Made by a program: the position numbers and the translations under genes. The notes beneath the pieces are model-generated. The model had not been told where the DNA came from and did no database searches. It was given only the letters and a program-made list of their open reading frames with translations. Shown piece by piece: positions 34,733 through 43,291 of a DNA stretch of 64,000 nt (position 1 is the first letter of the stretch; the number at the start of each line of letters is the position of its first letter). The DNA is from JAYZQT01 sp036136335 (GTDB lineage: Bacteria; Pseudomonadota; Alphaproteobacteria; MPNO01; UBA830): NCBI GenBank assembly GCA_036136335.1, contig JAYZQT010000007.1:1-64000 (forward strand), given 5' to 3'.

Positions 34733-36157
34733 CTAAATCAGCTTGGCGACCGCATCTTCTACCACCGTGCCCTTGAAGTAATCCGGGTTGAGCCGCGTTG
34801 CGAAGGTGGCGGGGTTTGTGAACACAAAATCCTCGAAATCTTCCTCGGTCATCAAACCCTTTTCGACCGCCTCATAGGTCTCGCTGAGAATTTCGCCAAA
34901 ATCGACCACGTCCCAATGGCCTATATCCGATGAAAACATGGCCTTCAGCTTGACGTCCAGCTTGTTGGCCTTGGTGTTGAAGGCGGTGTAGTTCAGGGAA
35001 TCATCGGCCTCGCAGCCGAAATACAGATTGTCCACAAACAAATCGCGGATGTCCTCCTTACAGGTAATGTCGAGATGTTTCCAGTCATCGACGAAAGCCG
35101 GCGTCTCGCCTGGTGCCGTGCGGCCGTCGCGCAAATAAGGTTCCTTGTTTTCCAGAAAGCGTTCGCCGGTCTGGCGTTCAGTGCCGTAGAGATCAAACAT
35201 TTCCACGGAAAGCTCTACATCCCAGTTGGCGGGGTCGTGATATTCCAGAAGTCGGTCCACGTTGCGCTTTTCCCAGAACTCGAAAAGATCGTTATAGAGC
35301 GCGGCCGCCCACCAGACGCCGCCTTCCAGAAAACCGATATTGAGCTCGGGAAACCGGCGCGTGACGCCGGACAGGAACAAGGCGCGCGCCGCCGCATGGC
35401 CCGCCGTTGCAAACAGGCCGAGCCGGTTGAACACATAATTGCTGGGGGAGCCGTGAGGGCCGCCATAGTTGATGCTGTGGCCGGCCGGCGCGATTTTGAG
35501 CTCGACGCATTTGGCCCAGAACGGGTCGTAATCATAGGGGCTATCGAGCGCGAGTGGCGTCCAGTGCCGGGCATAATCGGCGAGCTCGGGCGCGTTGGCT
35601 ACCACTTCCGGGTGCGGTCGCAATACCTCGTTGCAGGTCATGGCCGCCTGCATGCCCAGTTCCCTGACGGCAAATTCCAGCTCACCAATGGCTTCGTCCG
35701 GCGTATGCATGGGGATCAGGGCGGCGGGCCGCATGCGGCGGCTGACATCCTTGAAGATTTCCGCATTCATCATGTTCAGCGCGCGGGACGCCGCGGCACG
35801 GACTTCATCATCAGGCATCACCTGAATCCAAAATCCCAGCGTGCTGTAAAGCGTGCTGAAATCGACGCCGGTCTCATCCAGACGCCTCTCATACAACCCC
35901 GGCAACATGGTGGCCAGGCGGTCGATGGTGTATTTGCCCGTATGGGCCTGCCAGAAATTGGACTTGGCACCGCCTGGCCGTGAGGTTGCCAGCGCCTTGT
36001 CGAAACGCTTGACCAGATCAGATCCGCCGACCATTTTCAGAAAATCTGGCAGCACAAACCCGCATTCGATGATATGCGCATCGGCATCTATCACCGGATG
36101 CCCCAGCCGCGCGCGCAATTTCGACGATGCCGTTGATTTAACCTTATATTCACCCAT
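34733..36157 (-). CDS. Amidohydrolase_2 family protein, GC-rich
   Basis: This 474-residue TIM-barrel amidohydrolase has the late-branch variant of the metal site: DADAHIIE near residue 25, GHSINYGG in the middle, and FSSDIGHWD near residue 415. NFWQAHTGKYTIDRLATMLPGLYERRLDETGVDF and GFLEGGVWWAAALYNDL (each a contiguous conserved region) place it in a family of uncharacterised aryl-acid decarboxylase-like proteins. Its base composition is visibly GC-richer than its neighbours; the line at 35341-35400 is 44 of 60 G+C. Its codon choice is also strongly GC-ending. It lies between the rearrangement scar and an AT-rich promoter region, so it may be an import. Its distant relative is at 32112. Confidence 0.87.
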   Translation of the reverse strand: MGEYKVKSTASSKLRARLGHPVIDADAHIIECGFVLPDFLKMVGGSDLVKRFDKALATSRPGGAKSNFWQAHTGKYTIDRLATMLPGLYERRLDETGVDFSTLYSTLGFWIQVMPDDEVRAAASRALNMMNAEIFKDVSRRMRPAALIPMHTPDEAIGELEFAVRELGMQAAMTCNEVLRPHPEVVANAPELADYARHWTPLALDSPYDYDPFWAKCVELKIAPAGHSINYGGPHGSPSNYVFNRLGLFATAGHAAARALFLSGVTRRFPELNIGFLEGGVWWAAALYNDLFEFWEKRNVDRLLEYHDPANWDVELSVEMFDLYGTERQTGERFLENKEPYLRDGRTAPGETPAFVDDWKHLDITCKEDIRDLFVDNLYFGCEADDSLNYTAFNTKANKLDVKLKAMFSSDIGHWDVVDFGEILSETYEAVEKGLMTEEDFEDFVFTNPATFATRLNPDYFKGTVVEDAVAKLI

Positions 36158-36472
36158 GATGTATCCTTTGCCTCATTATCGTTTTGTGACGATGACAGTA
36201 CGCGGCACGCCCCAATTTCTTTTACTGTAAGAACACCAACGGTTCGGTATTATCGGTCAATTTTCGTGGGTGGCTATAGAGGTGTGCATACACCCGGTCA
36301 ATTGGTGTAAGCCATTTTTATGAAAAAAATTATTTTTCAACGTTTTTTGTATACCACACCTTTTTTGTATACCACACCTAAGTTTCCTGCTCTGGCACAT
36401 TTCTGTATATCCGCCCGCGGTTAGCATCTTTTGTTTCGTGGACAGAGGAGTTTTGAGTCAGGTGCATTCATA
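36158..36472. promoter_or_regulatory. AT-rich repeat-dense promoter region
   Basis: About 315 bases without a gene lie between the end of the GST gene and the start of the GC-rich amidohydrolase, both on the minus strand. It contains GGTCAATT twice (near 36255 and 36296), a GGTGT/ACACC inverted repeat at 36281-36294, and the tandem duplication at 36343-36378. The repeated unit read on the minus strand, GGTGTGGTATAC, resembles the GGTGTGCATAC of the inverted repeat. Such clustering fits operators for the amidohydrolase gene; GTATAC cores are seen in some GntR/VanR sites. The regulator is not in the window. Confidence 0.5.
36343..36378. repeat. Perfect 18-bp tandem duplication with GTATAC core
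   Basis: TTTTTTGTATACCACACC is present twice in a row without mismatch, about 185-220 bases before the amidohydrolase start. The embedded GTATAC and the shared GGTGTG half with the inverted repeat at 36281 suggest duplicated regulator sites. A slippage duplication of no function is the alternative. Confidence 0.9.
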
Positions 36473-37069
36473 TCATTCCGGTGCCGTCCTCCTGAATGAT
36501 TGGCGTTTAATGATATCGGCATACCAACTTGCCAGGTTAATGTAGGTTTCGGACCACCCTGGAACAATGTCTCGAAACTCCATGTAACCCAGCGCACAGG
36601 CGACCGCGATTTCACCCATTAAAGGTGGGTCGTTAAAATCGCTTGCCGCGTTATCCAAGACCGAAAGCGCTGACTTTATTTTGCCTGTTTGGCGATCGAC
36701 AATGTCTTGGGAACGCTTTTCGTTAGACCTTTGATTCTCTTGAGATACCACAATCACTACGTCGCTGAGACCATCGCCCAACGCCTCAAGCGTAAGAACA
36801 TGCCATCGCTCTGGTTCAGATTTCGGTATTAAATCTCTACTACCGGTCAAACTGTCCACATAGGCGCATATAACCGGAGAGTCACACACGATATCGCCTG
36901 CATCAAGGATCGCCACCGGCACTTTGCCGAGCGGATTGAAGTTTTGGATATCACCACGTGCCTCACGCGTGATTGTTTTCCATTCGACCTCATCATATAG
37001 GCCTGTCTCGAAAGCGACGACACGGACCTTTCGGGCGTACGGTGAATTATTTGTTACATAACATTTCAT
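36473..37069 (-). CDS. Glutathione S-transferase family protein
   Basis: This 198-residue protein has a thioredoxin-like N-terminal domain with NSPYARKVRVVAFE, a cis-proline segment GKVPVAI, and CDSPVICAYVD for the gamma-glutamyl site. An all-helical C-terminal domain follows. It belongs to the DUF/YibF-like GST branch common in catabolic clusters, where members conjugate or isomerise ring-cleavage products. The candidate catalytic residue is the Ser9 region (NNSPYARK). It stands alone on the minus strand, divergent from the TAXI receptor gene, with about 200 bases between. Confidence 0.87.
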   Translation of the reverse strand: MKCYVTNNSPYARKVRVVAFETGLYDEVEWKTITREARGDIQNFNPLGKVPVAILDAGDIVCDSPVICAYVDSLTGSRDLIPKSEPERWHVLTLEALGDGLSDVVIVVSQENQRSNEKRSQDIVDRQTGKIKSALSVLDNAASDFNDPPLMGEIAVACALGYMEFRDIVPGWSETYINLASWYADIIKRQSFRRTAPE

Positions 37070-37191
37070 TGTCGGTTCCCTATTTATTTTTGGACGTCTT
37101 TACCATGGCGTATTTTTGATTATCAATGACCTATGAGAAAAGAAGAGGTTTTCAAAGGCGAGACTTCGCGTCGACATCTATACCCCATTTC

Positions 37192-37271
37192 CTATGGATC
37201 GACACAAACGATCGGTTATGTTAATTAATTTTCGTTTTAAAAATATAACCAGACCTTTCAGGGGGGTTTTT
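37192..37271 (+). promoter_or_regulatory. Conserved leader of the TAXI receptor gene
   Basis: The 80 bases before the TAXI gene share an 18-base block (CTATGGATCGACACAAAC) and the ribosome-site region CAGACCTTTCAGGGG with the remnant at 34387. The two copies differ elsewhere, so the shared blocks may be functional promoter or leader elements. The ribosome site is AGGGGGG, 6-7 bases before ATG 37272. Confidence 0.5.
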
Positions 37272-38237
37272 ATGAACTACTTTAAACTTGTGTTTGGTGC
37301 TGCCGGGTGCCTCGCTTTTGCAACCACAGCCTCAGCCGCGACGGTTGGCATCGGTGCCACCAAAGCGGGTGCCGTTTCTCAGATAACAGCAACTATTTCC
37401 AAGGCCGTGTCTGAACACGCCCCCGGCGTCCAGATGCGACGGCAAACCATGGGCGGCACGCAACAATATATCCCGGTCGTTAATGCGGGAGAACTCGATT
37501 TTGGGATATCAAACATCTCTCAATTATACATGGCGCTTAAGGGGACAGGCCTGTCCAAGGGCAGCAAATACGATAACCTTCGGATGGTCACCACGATGAT
37601 GAAGTTTACAATATCTGTTGTTGTACCCAAGAAGTTGGGTATCACCCATGTTTCCCAACTCAAAGGGAAACGAATGGGCGTTGGTTTTAAGGGTGCACCG
37701 CTTTTCGTGAATATTTTCAACGGCTTTCTGGCAACGGGAGACCTGACCCAAGCGGATATCAAACCGGTCCCCCAGGTAGGGCTCGTCCAACATTGGCGTT
37801 CGTTCATGGCTGGCAAACTTGATTTCGCGTGCGCCGCTGCTGGATCGGGATTTGTCAAGCAGATGCAGGCAAAAATTCCTGGTGGTATTCGTCATCTTGG
37901 CTTTCCAACGGGCGACGCTTCCTTAAAGAAATTGCATAAACATTTTCCTAAAACAGAATTTTCCATCGTTAATCCCAGAAAAGGTCTGACGGGTGTTACC
38001 GAGCCAACCAACATGGTGACATATGATTACTTATTGTGGACCCACAAGAATATGTCTGACGAGATCGTCTATAAAGTGACCAAGGTCATGCACACGCAGG
38101 AAAAACAGTTAAAAGAAGGCGGACCGCTATGGCGTTCGTTCCAGGCGAACAAACGGCTGGCCAAACAATTTGGCAGCGACGTGCCTTATCACCCTGCAGC
38201 AATCAAATACTATAAGGAAGTTGGCTTCCTGAAATAA
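37272..38237 (+). CDS. TRAP transporter TAXI-family solute receptor
   Basis: This 321-residue periplasmic receptor begins with a signal peptide (NYFKLVFGAAGCLAF, cleavage after ATTASAA). The mature part matches the TAXI branch: GIGATKAGAVSQITATISKAV, then the YIPVVNAGELDFGISN region with the family's LNxGxxDFGI-type pattern, then LKGKRMGVGFKGAP. TAXI receptors pair with fused DctQM permeases, and just such a permease lies at 38461. The ATG at 37272 follows AGGGGGG and is preferred over one 26 codons upstream. A terminator-like hairpin follows the gene. The substrate is unknown. Confidence 0.92.
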   Translation: MNYFKLVFGAAGCLAFATTASAATVGIGATKAGAVSQITATISKAVSEHAPGVQMRRQTMGGTQQYIPVVNAGELDFGISNISQLYMALKGTGLSKGSKYDNLRMVTTMMKFTISVVVPKKLGITHVSQLKGKRMGVGFKGAPLFVNIFNGFLATGDLTQADIKPVPQVGLVQHWRSFMAGKLDFACAAAGSGFVKQMQAKIPGGIRHLGFPTGDASLKKLHKHFPKTEFSIVNPRKGLTGVTEPTNMVTYDYLLWTHKNMSDEIVYKVTKVMHTQEKQLKEGGPLWRSFQANKRLAKQFGSDVPYHPAAIKYYKEVGFLK

Positions 38238-38285
38238 AGGCTGAACAATCTGGCTGTTTATCAACATTTAAACCGGTCAGTTTGA

Positions 38286-38336
38286 AAATAAAGAGCGTCC
38301 GCGTCCGGTCGATTGGAGGCGGGCGCTCTATTTGTT
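38286..38336 (+). terminator. Hairpin terminator or attenuator after the TAXI gene
   Basis: The arm AAATAAAGAGCGTCCGC (38286-38302) pairs with GCGGGCGCTCTATTTGTT (38319-38336), giving a long stem with a 16-base loop and a T-rich right side. It lies about 50 bases past the receptor stop and about 125 before the permease start. It would allow more receptor than permease to be made from one promoter. Confidence 0.7.
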
Positions 38337-38460
38337 CTCCTATCGATGATCTTGCAAGGTGCGGACCTTTTTGTTCATATAAGTTTGGAACCATTTCAAA
38401 CTATTCGTTAAGGACAACGCCACAAGAGGCTAAAAGGTGTCTTTAGAAACTTAAACCGGA

Positions 38461-40437
38461 GTGCCACACTTGGCTCAAGATATCCCTCCATCCGAAAACA
38501 ACATAACAAATGAACGCGGGGCGCAGCTTCTTTCCGAGCGCAAGGAATCGAAGCTGATCGCCGTAATTACGTTGGGTCTAGGTGCTTTAATCACGTTGAT
38601 TGTTTTAACCTGGGCGATCGAGTTCTGGCTAAAATTGGGTTTTGAATGGTTTGATGAACAAGCAATGGGCGCATGTTTGGGTCTCACATTGGCAACCATC
38701 TTTGTTCGCTATCCGCTGGATGGTAGTCGGGAAAGAATGTCCGTACCATGGTATGACATCGCGCTTGCGGGTCTTGCCCTCTGCACATGTTTTTACCTTG
38801 TTTATATATATGGTGATATCGAGGCAAATCCCTACATAATGCGGCCAAAGATGTTCATTATTGGGATTATTCTCATACCAATGGTCTGGGAAGGTTTGCG
38901 CCGGACCACCGGTTGGAGCCTGACCATCGTCTTCAGCGTATTCCTTGCATACGCCTTCGTTGGACACCTGATGCCCGGCATGCTGAAGGGGCTTGAACAA
39001 AGCAACGTTAGGCTAATAGCGGAGCTTGGCGTAAGCAATGTCGCAATACTCGGTCTTCCTATGAAGATTATAGTGCTGACTGTTGTCCTATTTATATGGA
39101 TGGGCCAGCTTCTCCTGTATACGGGTGCCTCCAACTGGTTTACCGATCTCGCCGCAGCACTTATGGGTCGTTCACGCGGTGGTTCAGCGAAAATCGCCGT
39201 CGTTGCCTCGGGTCTTTTTGGGTCTATTTCGGGCTCCGCCGTGTCAAATGTTGCTTCCACCGGGGTCATTACAATTCCTCTAATGCGTCAAGCTGGATAT
39301 GACGCCAAAAGTGCTGGAGCAATTGAGGCTGTTGCGTCAACTGGCGGCCAGATTATGCCCCCGATAATGGGTGCAGCGGCTTTTCTGATGGCCGAACTTC
39401 TGGAACTTGAATATACGGAAATAATTCTAGCCGCCCTGGTTCCGTCAGCCCTCTACTACCTAGCCGTATTCGTTCAAGCCGACTTGGAGGCTGCAAAAAA
39501 GGGAATTGCGCCTCTACCCAAGGACAGAATTCCGCCAATACTTAGAGTTATGAAGGAAGGATGGTTCTTTGTCCTTCCCTATATCATCCTGATCTACACG
39601 CTCTTTTCGCTTAATCTCCCTCCCCAAGAAGCCGCATTCTGGGCGGCTATTAGTGTCGCCATCGTCAGTATCATTTTTGGCTATAAGGGAAGCAGAATTA
39701 CGCCGTCACAAATATGGGACTCGATTGCGGGTGGCGGCCGCGCATCGGCAGATATCATCGTAATCGGAGCCATGGCTGGAATTATAATCGCAATCCTTGA
39801 CCGAACAGGCCTTGGTCAAGCACTCACGCTGATTCTGGCCTCTGTAGGCGAAGATAGCTTGTTCTTGCTCCTCGTTCTCACAGCTCTGTTCTCTATCCTC
39901 TTGGGCATGGGTATGCCAACCTCGGCGATATACCTTTTGCTCGCAACGATGATTGCGCCATCGCTGATCAAGCTTGGCGTGAACCCGATCGCAGCACACA
40001 TGTTCGTGTTATATTTCGGGCTTATGTCAATGATTACGCCGCCTGTGGCGATCGCCGCGTTTGCGGCGGCGTCTCTTGCTGGCTCCAAGCCCATGGAAAC
40101 CGGCATGACGGCCGTAAGACTGGGCTGGATAGCCTACGTGATACCATTCGTGTTTGTTCTGTCTCCTACTCTACTCGGCCAAGGCAGTACGGGTGATATT
40201 ATACTATCCGCAGTCACCGCTTTTATCGGCGTCTGGATCGCCTCTTGCGGCCTAATTGGCTACATGTTCGGGCCCTTTAACTCCTTACAAAGATTACTAT
40301 TCTTTATAGCAGGAATACTTCTCTTGCTACCAGCGGATGCCATTCCAAGCGGGCTTCTCATCAATGGTGCTGGTCTTGTGCTGGGAGTAATCTTGGTGGC
40401 AAACGACTACATTAAAAACCGACGCAGCACTAAATAA
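38461..40437 (+). CDS. TRAP transporter fused permease (4TM/12TM)
   Basis: This 658-residue membrane protein fuses a DctQ-like N-terminal part with a DctM-like permease, the form that serves TAXI receptors. Family segments include SRGGSAKIAVVASGLFGSISGSAVSNV, a second GxGMPTSAIYLLL motif, and PPVAIAAFAAASLAGS. Around 15-18 hydrophobic stretches are visible. The start at 38461 is a GTG. A TTG three codons later, 8 bases from GGAG, is an alternative. It makes a complete uptake system with the receptor gene 224 bases upstream. Confidence 0.93.
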   Translation: MPHLAQDIPPSENNITNERGAQLLSERKESKLIAVITLGLGALITLIVLTWAIEFWLKLGFEWFDEQAMGACLGLTLATIFVRYPLDGSRERMSVPWYDIALAGLALCTCFYLVYIYGDIEANPYIMRPKMFIIGIILIPMVWEGLRRTTGWSLTIVFSVFLAYAFVGHLMPGMLKGLEQSNVRLIAELGVSNVAILGLPMKIIVLTVVLFIWMGQLLLYTGASNWFTDLAAALMGRSRGGSAKIAVVASGLFGSISGSAVSNVASTGVITIPLMRQAGYDAKSAGAIEAVASTGGQIMPPIMGAAAFLMAELLELEYTEIILAALVPSALYYLAVFVQADLEAAKKGIAPLPKDRIPPILRVMKEGWFFVLPYIILIYTLFSLNLPPQEAAFWAAISVAIVSIIFGYKGSRITPSQIWDSIAGGGRASADIIVIGAMAGIIIAILDRTGLGQALTLILASVGEDSLFLLLVLTALFSILLGMGMPTSAIYLLLATMIAPSLIKLGVNPIAAHMFVLYFGLMSMITPPVAIAAFAAASLAGSKPMETGMTAVRLGWIAYVIPFVFVLSPTLLGQGSTGDIILSAVTAFIGVWIASCGLIGYMFGPFNSLQRLLFFIAGILLLLPADAIPSGLLINGAGLVLGVILVANDYIKNRRSTK

Positions 40438-40496
40438 CCGGGTTGGCTCGGGGCCCACATGAAATTGCATAAAGCCACCAACGTCCAAAGGACTAT

Positions 40497-42803
40497 TTAT
40501 TGTATTCTTCGATGGTTCGCTTCATCGATTGCGGACAGAACGTTTTCCGGTGTCAAAGGCAATCTTCGAATTCGCACCCCAACTGCATCCTCAATTGCAT
40601 TTGCGATCGCGGAAGCCACAGGAAGCATGCACCCTTCGCCCAGGCTTTTCGCTCCGAAGGGTCCAGGTCCGTGACCCTGTTCTTGAAGAATGGACACAAA
40701 ACCTTCTGGAATGTCCGAAGCAACGGGCACACGATAATCCAGACCATTACCGTTAATGAGTTTACCGCCGTCGTAGACCATGCACGGGAACAATGCCCCA
40801 GTCAGCCCCATTACAGCGGAGCCTTCATCTTGTCCACGGCAAATTAAGGGATTAATCGCTTTACCGGCATCACCCGAAACGACAAGTTGTAACAATTGTA
40901 TCAAGCCGGTTTCCTGATCTACCTCAACCTCCGCTGCACCCCACCCAAATTCCCAGGACACGCATTGGGTTTCCAGTGGTGCTGAATGATCAATATCGGG
41001 CTTAAAGAAACCTTCTCCCGTAAATTCATAACCCGTCCCACCGTAAACACGCATTATCATGGGCGGCAAAGGATGTAATTCGTTCCCTTTCTTTATAGAC
41101 CAATCATCCAGCTCCAATTCTGTAGTTTCACAATTGAGTTGGTCGGCAGCAAACTGTAGTACCTTTTGTTTTGCTTGCAGGGAGGCCGCTTCAATTGCCT
41201 TAGCCATTACAACAACGGCAGAACTCGCGTTAGTACCTTGATCAAAGGGCGTATGATCGGTATCGAGCGTAGGGTACCTAACCCGGTCCAGCGATGTATT
41301 TAAGAGTTCCGCGACGATCTGAGAAAGCGCGGTATGTGCACCCTGACCAAGCTCCACAGTTCCGCATTGCAAATAGACCGCTCCAGTCGTTGTAATTCGA
41401 ACTCGCGCCTGGGCCGGTTTATTTACGCCCCCCGCATCCTTGAACCCGACTGACACCCCCATACCGCGCCCATTCTCGTAAGTTCGGGCTTTGTAACCGA
41501 TGCGATCTGCAACGAGTCTTAGACCCTCCTTCAGATCAGAATCGATGCCGCTTTCACCGGGCATATAGGGCTCATTCAAATCCTTAAGGTTCTGAAGCCT
41601 AAGATCAAAAGGATCTCTTCGGAGGCGTCTTGCGATTATGTCTATCTGGGATTCTGAAGCCCAAGTGGCCTGGGTTCCACCAAAACCTCGATATGGACCC
41701 GCTGGTGTCGTGTTTGTCAGTATACAATCACAATCCACATCAACGTGTCGCCACTTGTATGGCCCCGGCAGGCGGTACCCGGCCTTTTCTGCAACAAGCG
41801 GGCTGGCATCAGAATAAGCCCCAGCATCAAGCCAAATATGGCCGCTCCGGGCAACAAACGTGCCATCATCCATTACACCAGTTTTTACATCCAATATTGC
41901 AGCGTGCTGGCTTTGGGTGAGGAAACTCTCTTCCATCGTCATACAAAAGCGCACTGGTCTACCCGAAAGTTGAGCTAACAGGATCGAAATCGGCTCCGTT
42001 TTACAATTATTTTTAGCTCCGTATCCTGCACCGACATAGGGTACGTGCACGCGTATCTTGTTTTCAGGATGCCGAAATATTCTCGCCAGTTCTTTGCGAA
42101 GTGGAAAGGGATTCTGGCAACTGCTCCAGATCTCTATCGCGCCTTGCTCGATCTTAGCAACCGACACAAACGGCTCTAGGTGAAAATGCTGATCGCGAGA
42201 AAAGAAAAAGCGATCATCGAAGATATGATCGCAGTTTTCAAAAAAACTTGATTCTCCGCTTTTGTACGAAAAACGATAACAATTGTTTCGACCAGCACGG
42301 AGGGCGGCACTCGCTCCTTGCCCATAAGCAGGTACAATCCCCATCGGCTCCTCTTCGAATAACTCGGGAGCATTGTCATTCCGGGCTTGTTCAACATTCG
42401 TGACGGTTTCTAAAGGTTCGTACTCAGCAAATATAGTTTCAAGGGCCGCAATTGCTTGGAGTTCTGTTTCCGCCGCGACCGCTGCCACGGGATCACCTAT
42501 GTACCGTACTTTGTCGATCGCGACGATTGGCTGATCCTTAATACAATAGCCATACGTAGGATTGAGACCGTGCAAATCGTCACGCGTAACAACAGCGTGC
42601 ACACCGGGCATTTGGCGTGCATTTGTTGCGTCAATAGAGCGTAAAACTGCGTGCGCGTGAGGTGAGCGCAATACCTTGGCGTGTAACATATGCGGAAAGG
42701 ATATATCTACAGTGTAAGTAGCCGTGCCCGTCGTCTTCAACATAGCGTCCGTCCGGGGTAGATCTGACCCCACCGTATGTAGGACTAGCGAATTTTGGGT
42801 CAC
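40497..42803 (-). CDS. Molybdenum hydroxylase large subunit (CoxL/XdhB type)
   Basis: This 768-residue protein is the molybdopterin-binding subunit of a complete three-subunit hydroxylase. It contains an N-terminal hammerhead with RTDAMLKTTGTATYTVDI, VPYVGAGYGAKNNCKTEP, the active loop GPYRGFGGTQATWASESQID, and the catalytic Glu in SLGEGCMLPVASA. The loop differs from CO dehydrogenase, so the target is an N-heterocycle, purine or aldehyde rather than CO. Its ATG overlaps the stop of the 2Fe-2S subunit by four bases. The gene order M-S-L follows directly after a TRAP operon, suggesting it hydroxylates what that transporter brings in. Confidence 0.93.
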   Translation of the reverse strand: MTQNSLVLHTVGSDLPRTDAMLKTTGTATYTVDISFPHMLHAKVLRSPHAHAVLRSIDATNARQMPGVHAVVTRDDLHGLNPTYGYCIKDQPIVAIDKVRYIGDPVAAVAAETELQAIAALETIFAEYEPLETVTNVEQARNDNAPELFEEEPMGIVPAYGQGASAALRAGRNNCYRFSYKSGESSFFENCDHIFDDRFFFSRDQHFHLEPFVSVAKIEQGAIEIWSSCQNPFPLRKELARIFRHPENKIRVHVPYVGAGYGAKNNCKTEPISILLAQLSGRPVRFCMTMEESFLTQSQHAAILDVKTGVMDDGTFVARSGHIWLDAGAYSDASPLVAEKAGYRLPGPYKWRHVDVDCDCILTNTTPAGPYRGFGGTQATWASESQIDIIARRLRRDPFDLRLQNLKDLNEPYMPGESGIDSDLKEGLRLVADRIGYKARTYENGRGMGVSVGFKDAGGVNKPAQARVRITTTGAVYLQCGTVELGQGAHTALSQIVAELLNTSLDRVRYPTLDTDHTPFDQGTNASSAVVVMAKAIEAASLQAKQKVLQFAADQLNCETTELELDDWSIKKGNELHPLPPMIMRVYGGTGYEFTGEGFFKPDIDHSAPLETQCVSWEFGWGAAEVEVDQETGLIQLLQLVVSGDAGKAINPLICRGQDEGSAVMGLTGALFPCMVYDGGKLINGNGLDYRVPVASDIPEGFVSILQEQGHGPGPFGAKSLGEGCMLPVASAIANAIEDAVGVRIRRLPLTPENVLSAIDEANHRRIQ

Positions 42804-43288
42804 CGTCTCTCCCTAGATAGCGCGTTCGCGGCTTTTTCAATCGACTCAATAATCATTTCATAACCTGTACACCGACAAATGTTTGCGCTCATCCAGTTCC
42901 TAATCTCTTTACGGGTGGGGTTTGGTGACTTTTCGAGTAACGAAAATGCTAGCAAAATCATTCCAGGGGTGCAGGAACCACATTGAAAGGCGCTGTTTTC
43001 GACAAACGCCTCCTGGACGGGATGGAGAATATCATTGGACGAAAGACCTTCAATGGTTTGAACATTGGCACCCTGTATTTGCCAGACAAATGTATTGCAA
43101 CTCGCAAAAGGGAGGCCATTAACCAGGACCGTACAAGCACCACAGGAGCCCAGGTCGCACGCGAGCTTGGTCCCGGTCAGGCCAATGCGTTCCCTCAGGA
43201 AATCAACCAGCATTTCTTGGGGTCCAACGTGGTAACCATGCTCTTTGTCGTTCACTTTACACGAGACGTACACAAGTTCAGATGACAT
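42800..43288 (-). CDS. Molybdenum hydroxylase 2Fe-2S small subunit (CoxS type)
   Basis: This 162-residue protein holds two 2Fe-2S clusters. The plant-ferredoxin-type site is CDLGSCGAC followed by a fourth Cys about 13 residues on, in FASCNTF. The second is FQCGSCTPGM with ICRCTGYEMI, the arrangement of CoxS/XdhC subunits. It transfers electrons from the molybdenum centre to the FAD subunit. It sits between the other two subunit genes with a 3-base gap and a 4-base overlap. It could also serve the two orphan large subunits elsewhere in the window. Confidence 0.94.
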   Translation of the reverse strand: MSSELVYVSCKVNDKEHGYHVGPQEMLVDFLRERIGLTGTKLACDLGSCGACTVLVNGLPFASCNTFVWQIQGANVQTIEGLSSNDILHPVQEAFVENSAFQCGSCTPGMILLAFSLLEKSPNPTRKEIRNWMSANICRCTGYEMIIESIEKAANALSRERR

Positions 43289-43291
43289 AAA

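Noticed and set aside
35075..35983. 302-codon open frame on the plus strand opposite the amidohydrolase
   Set aside because: It is antisense to a clear amidohydrolase and exists because that gene is GC-rich; the peptide has no domain pattern.
37194..37271. Upstream in-frame start of the TAXI receptor
   Set aside because: The signal peptide and the AGGGGGG ribosome site both point to ATG 37272.
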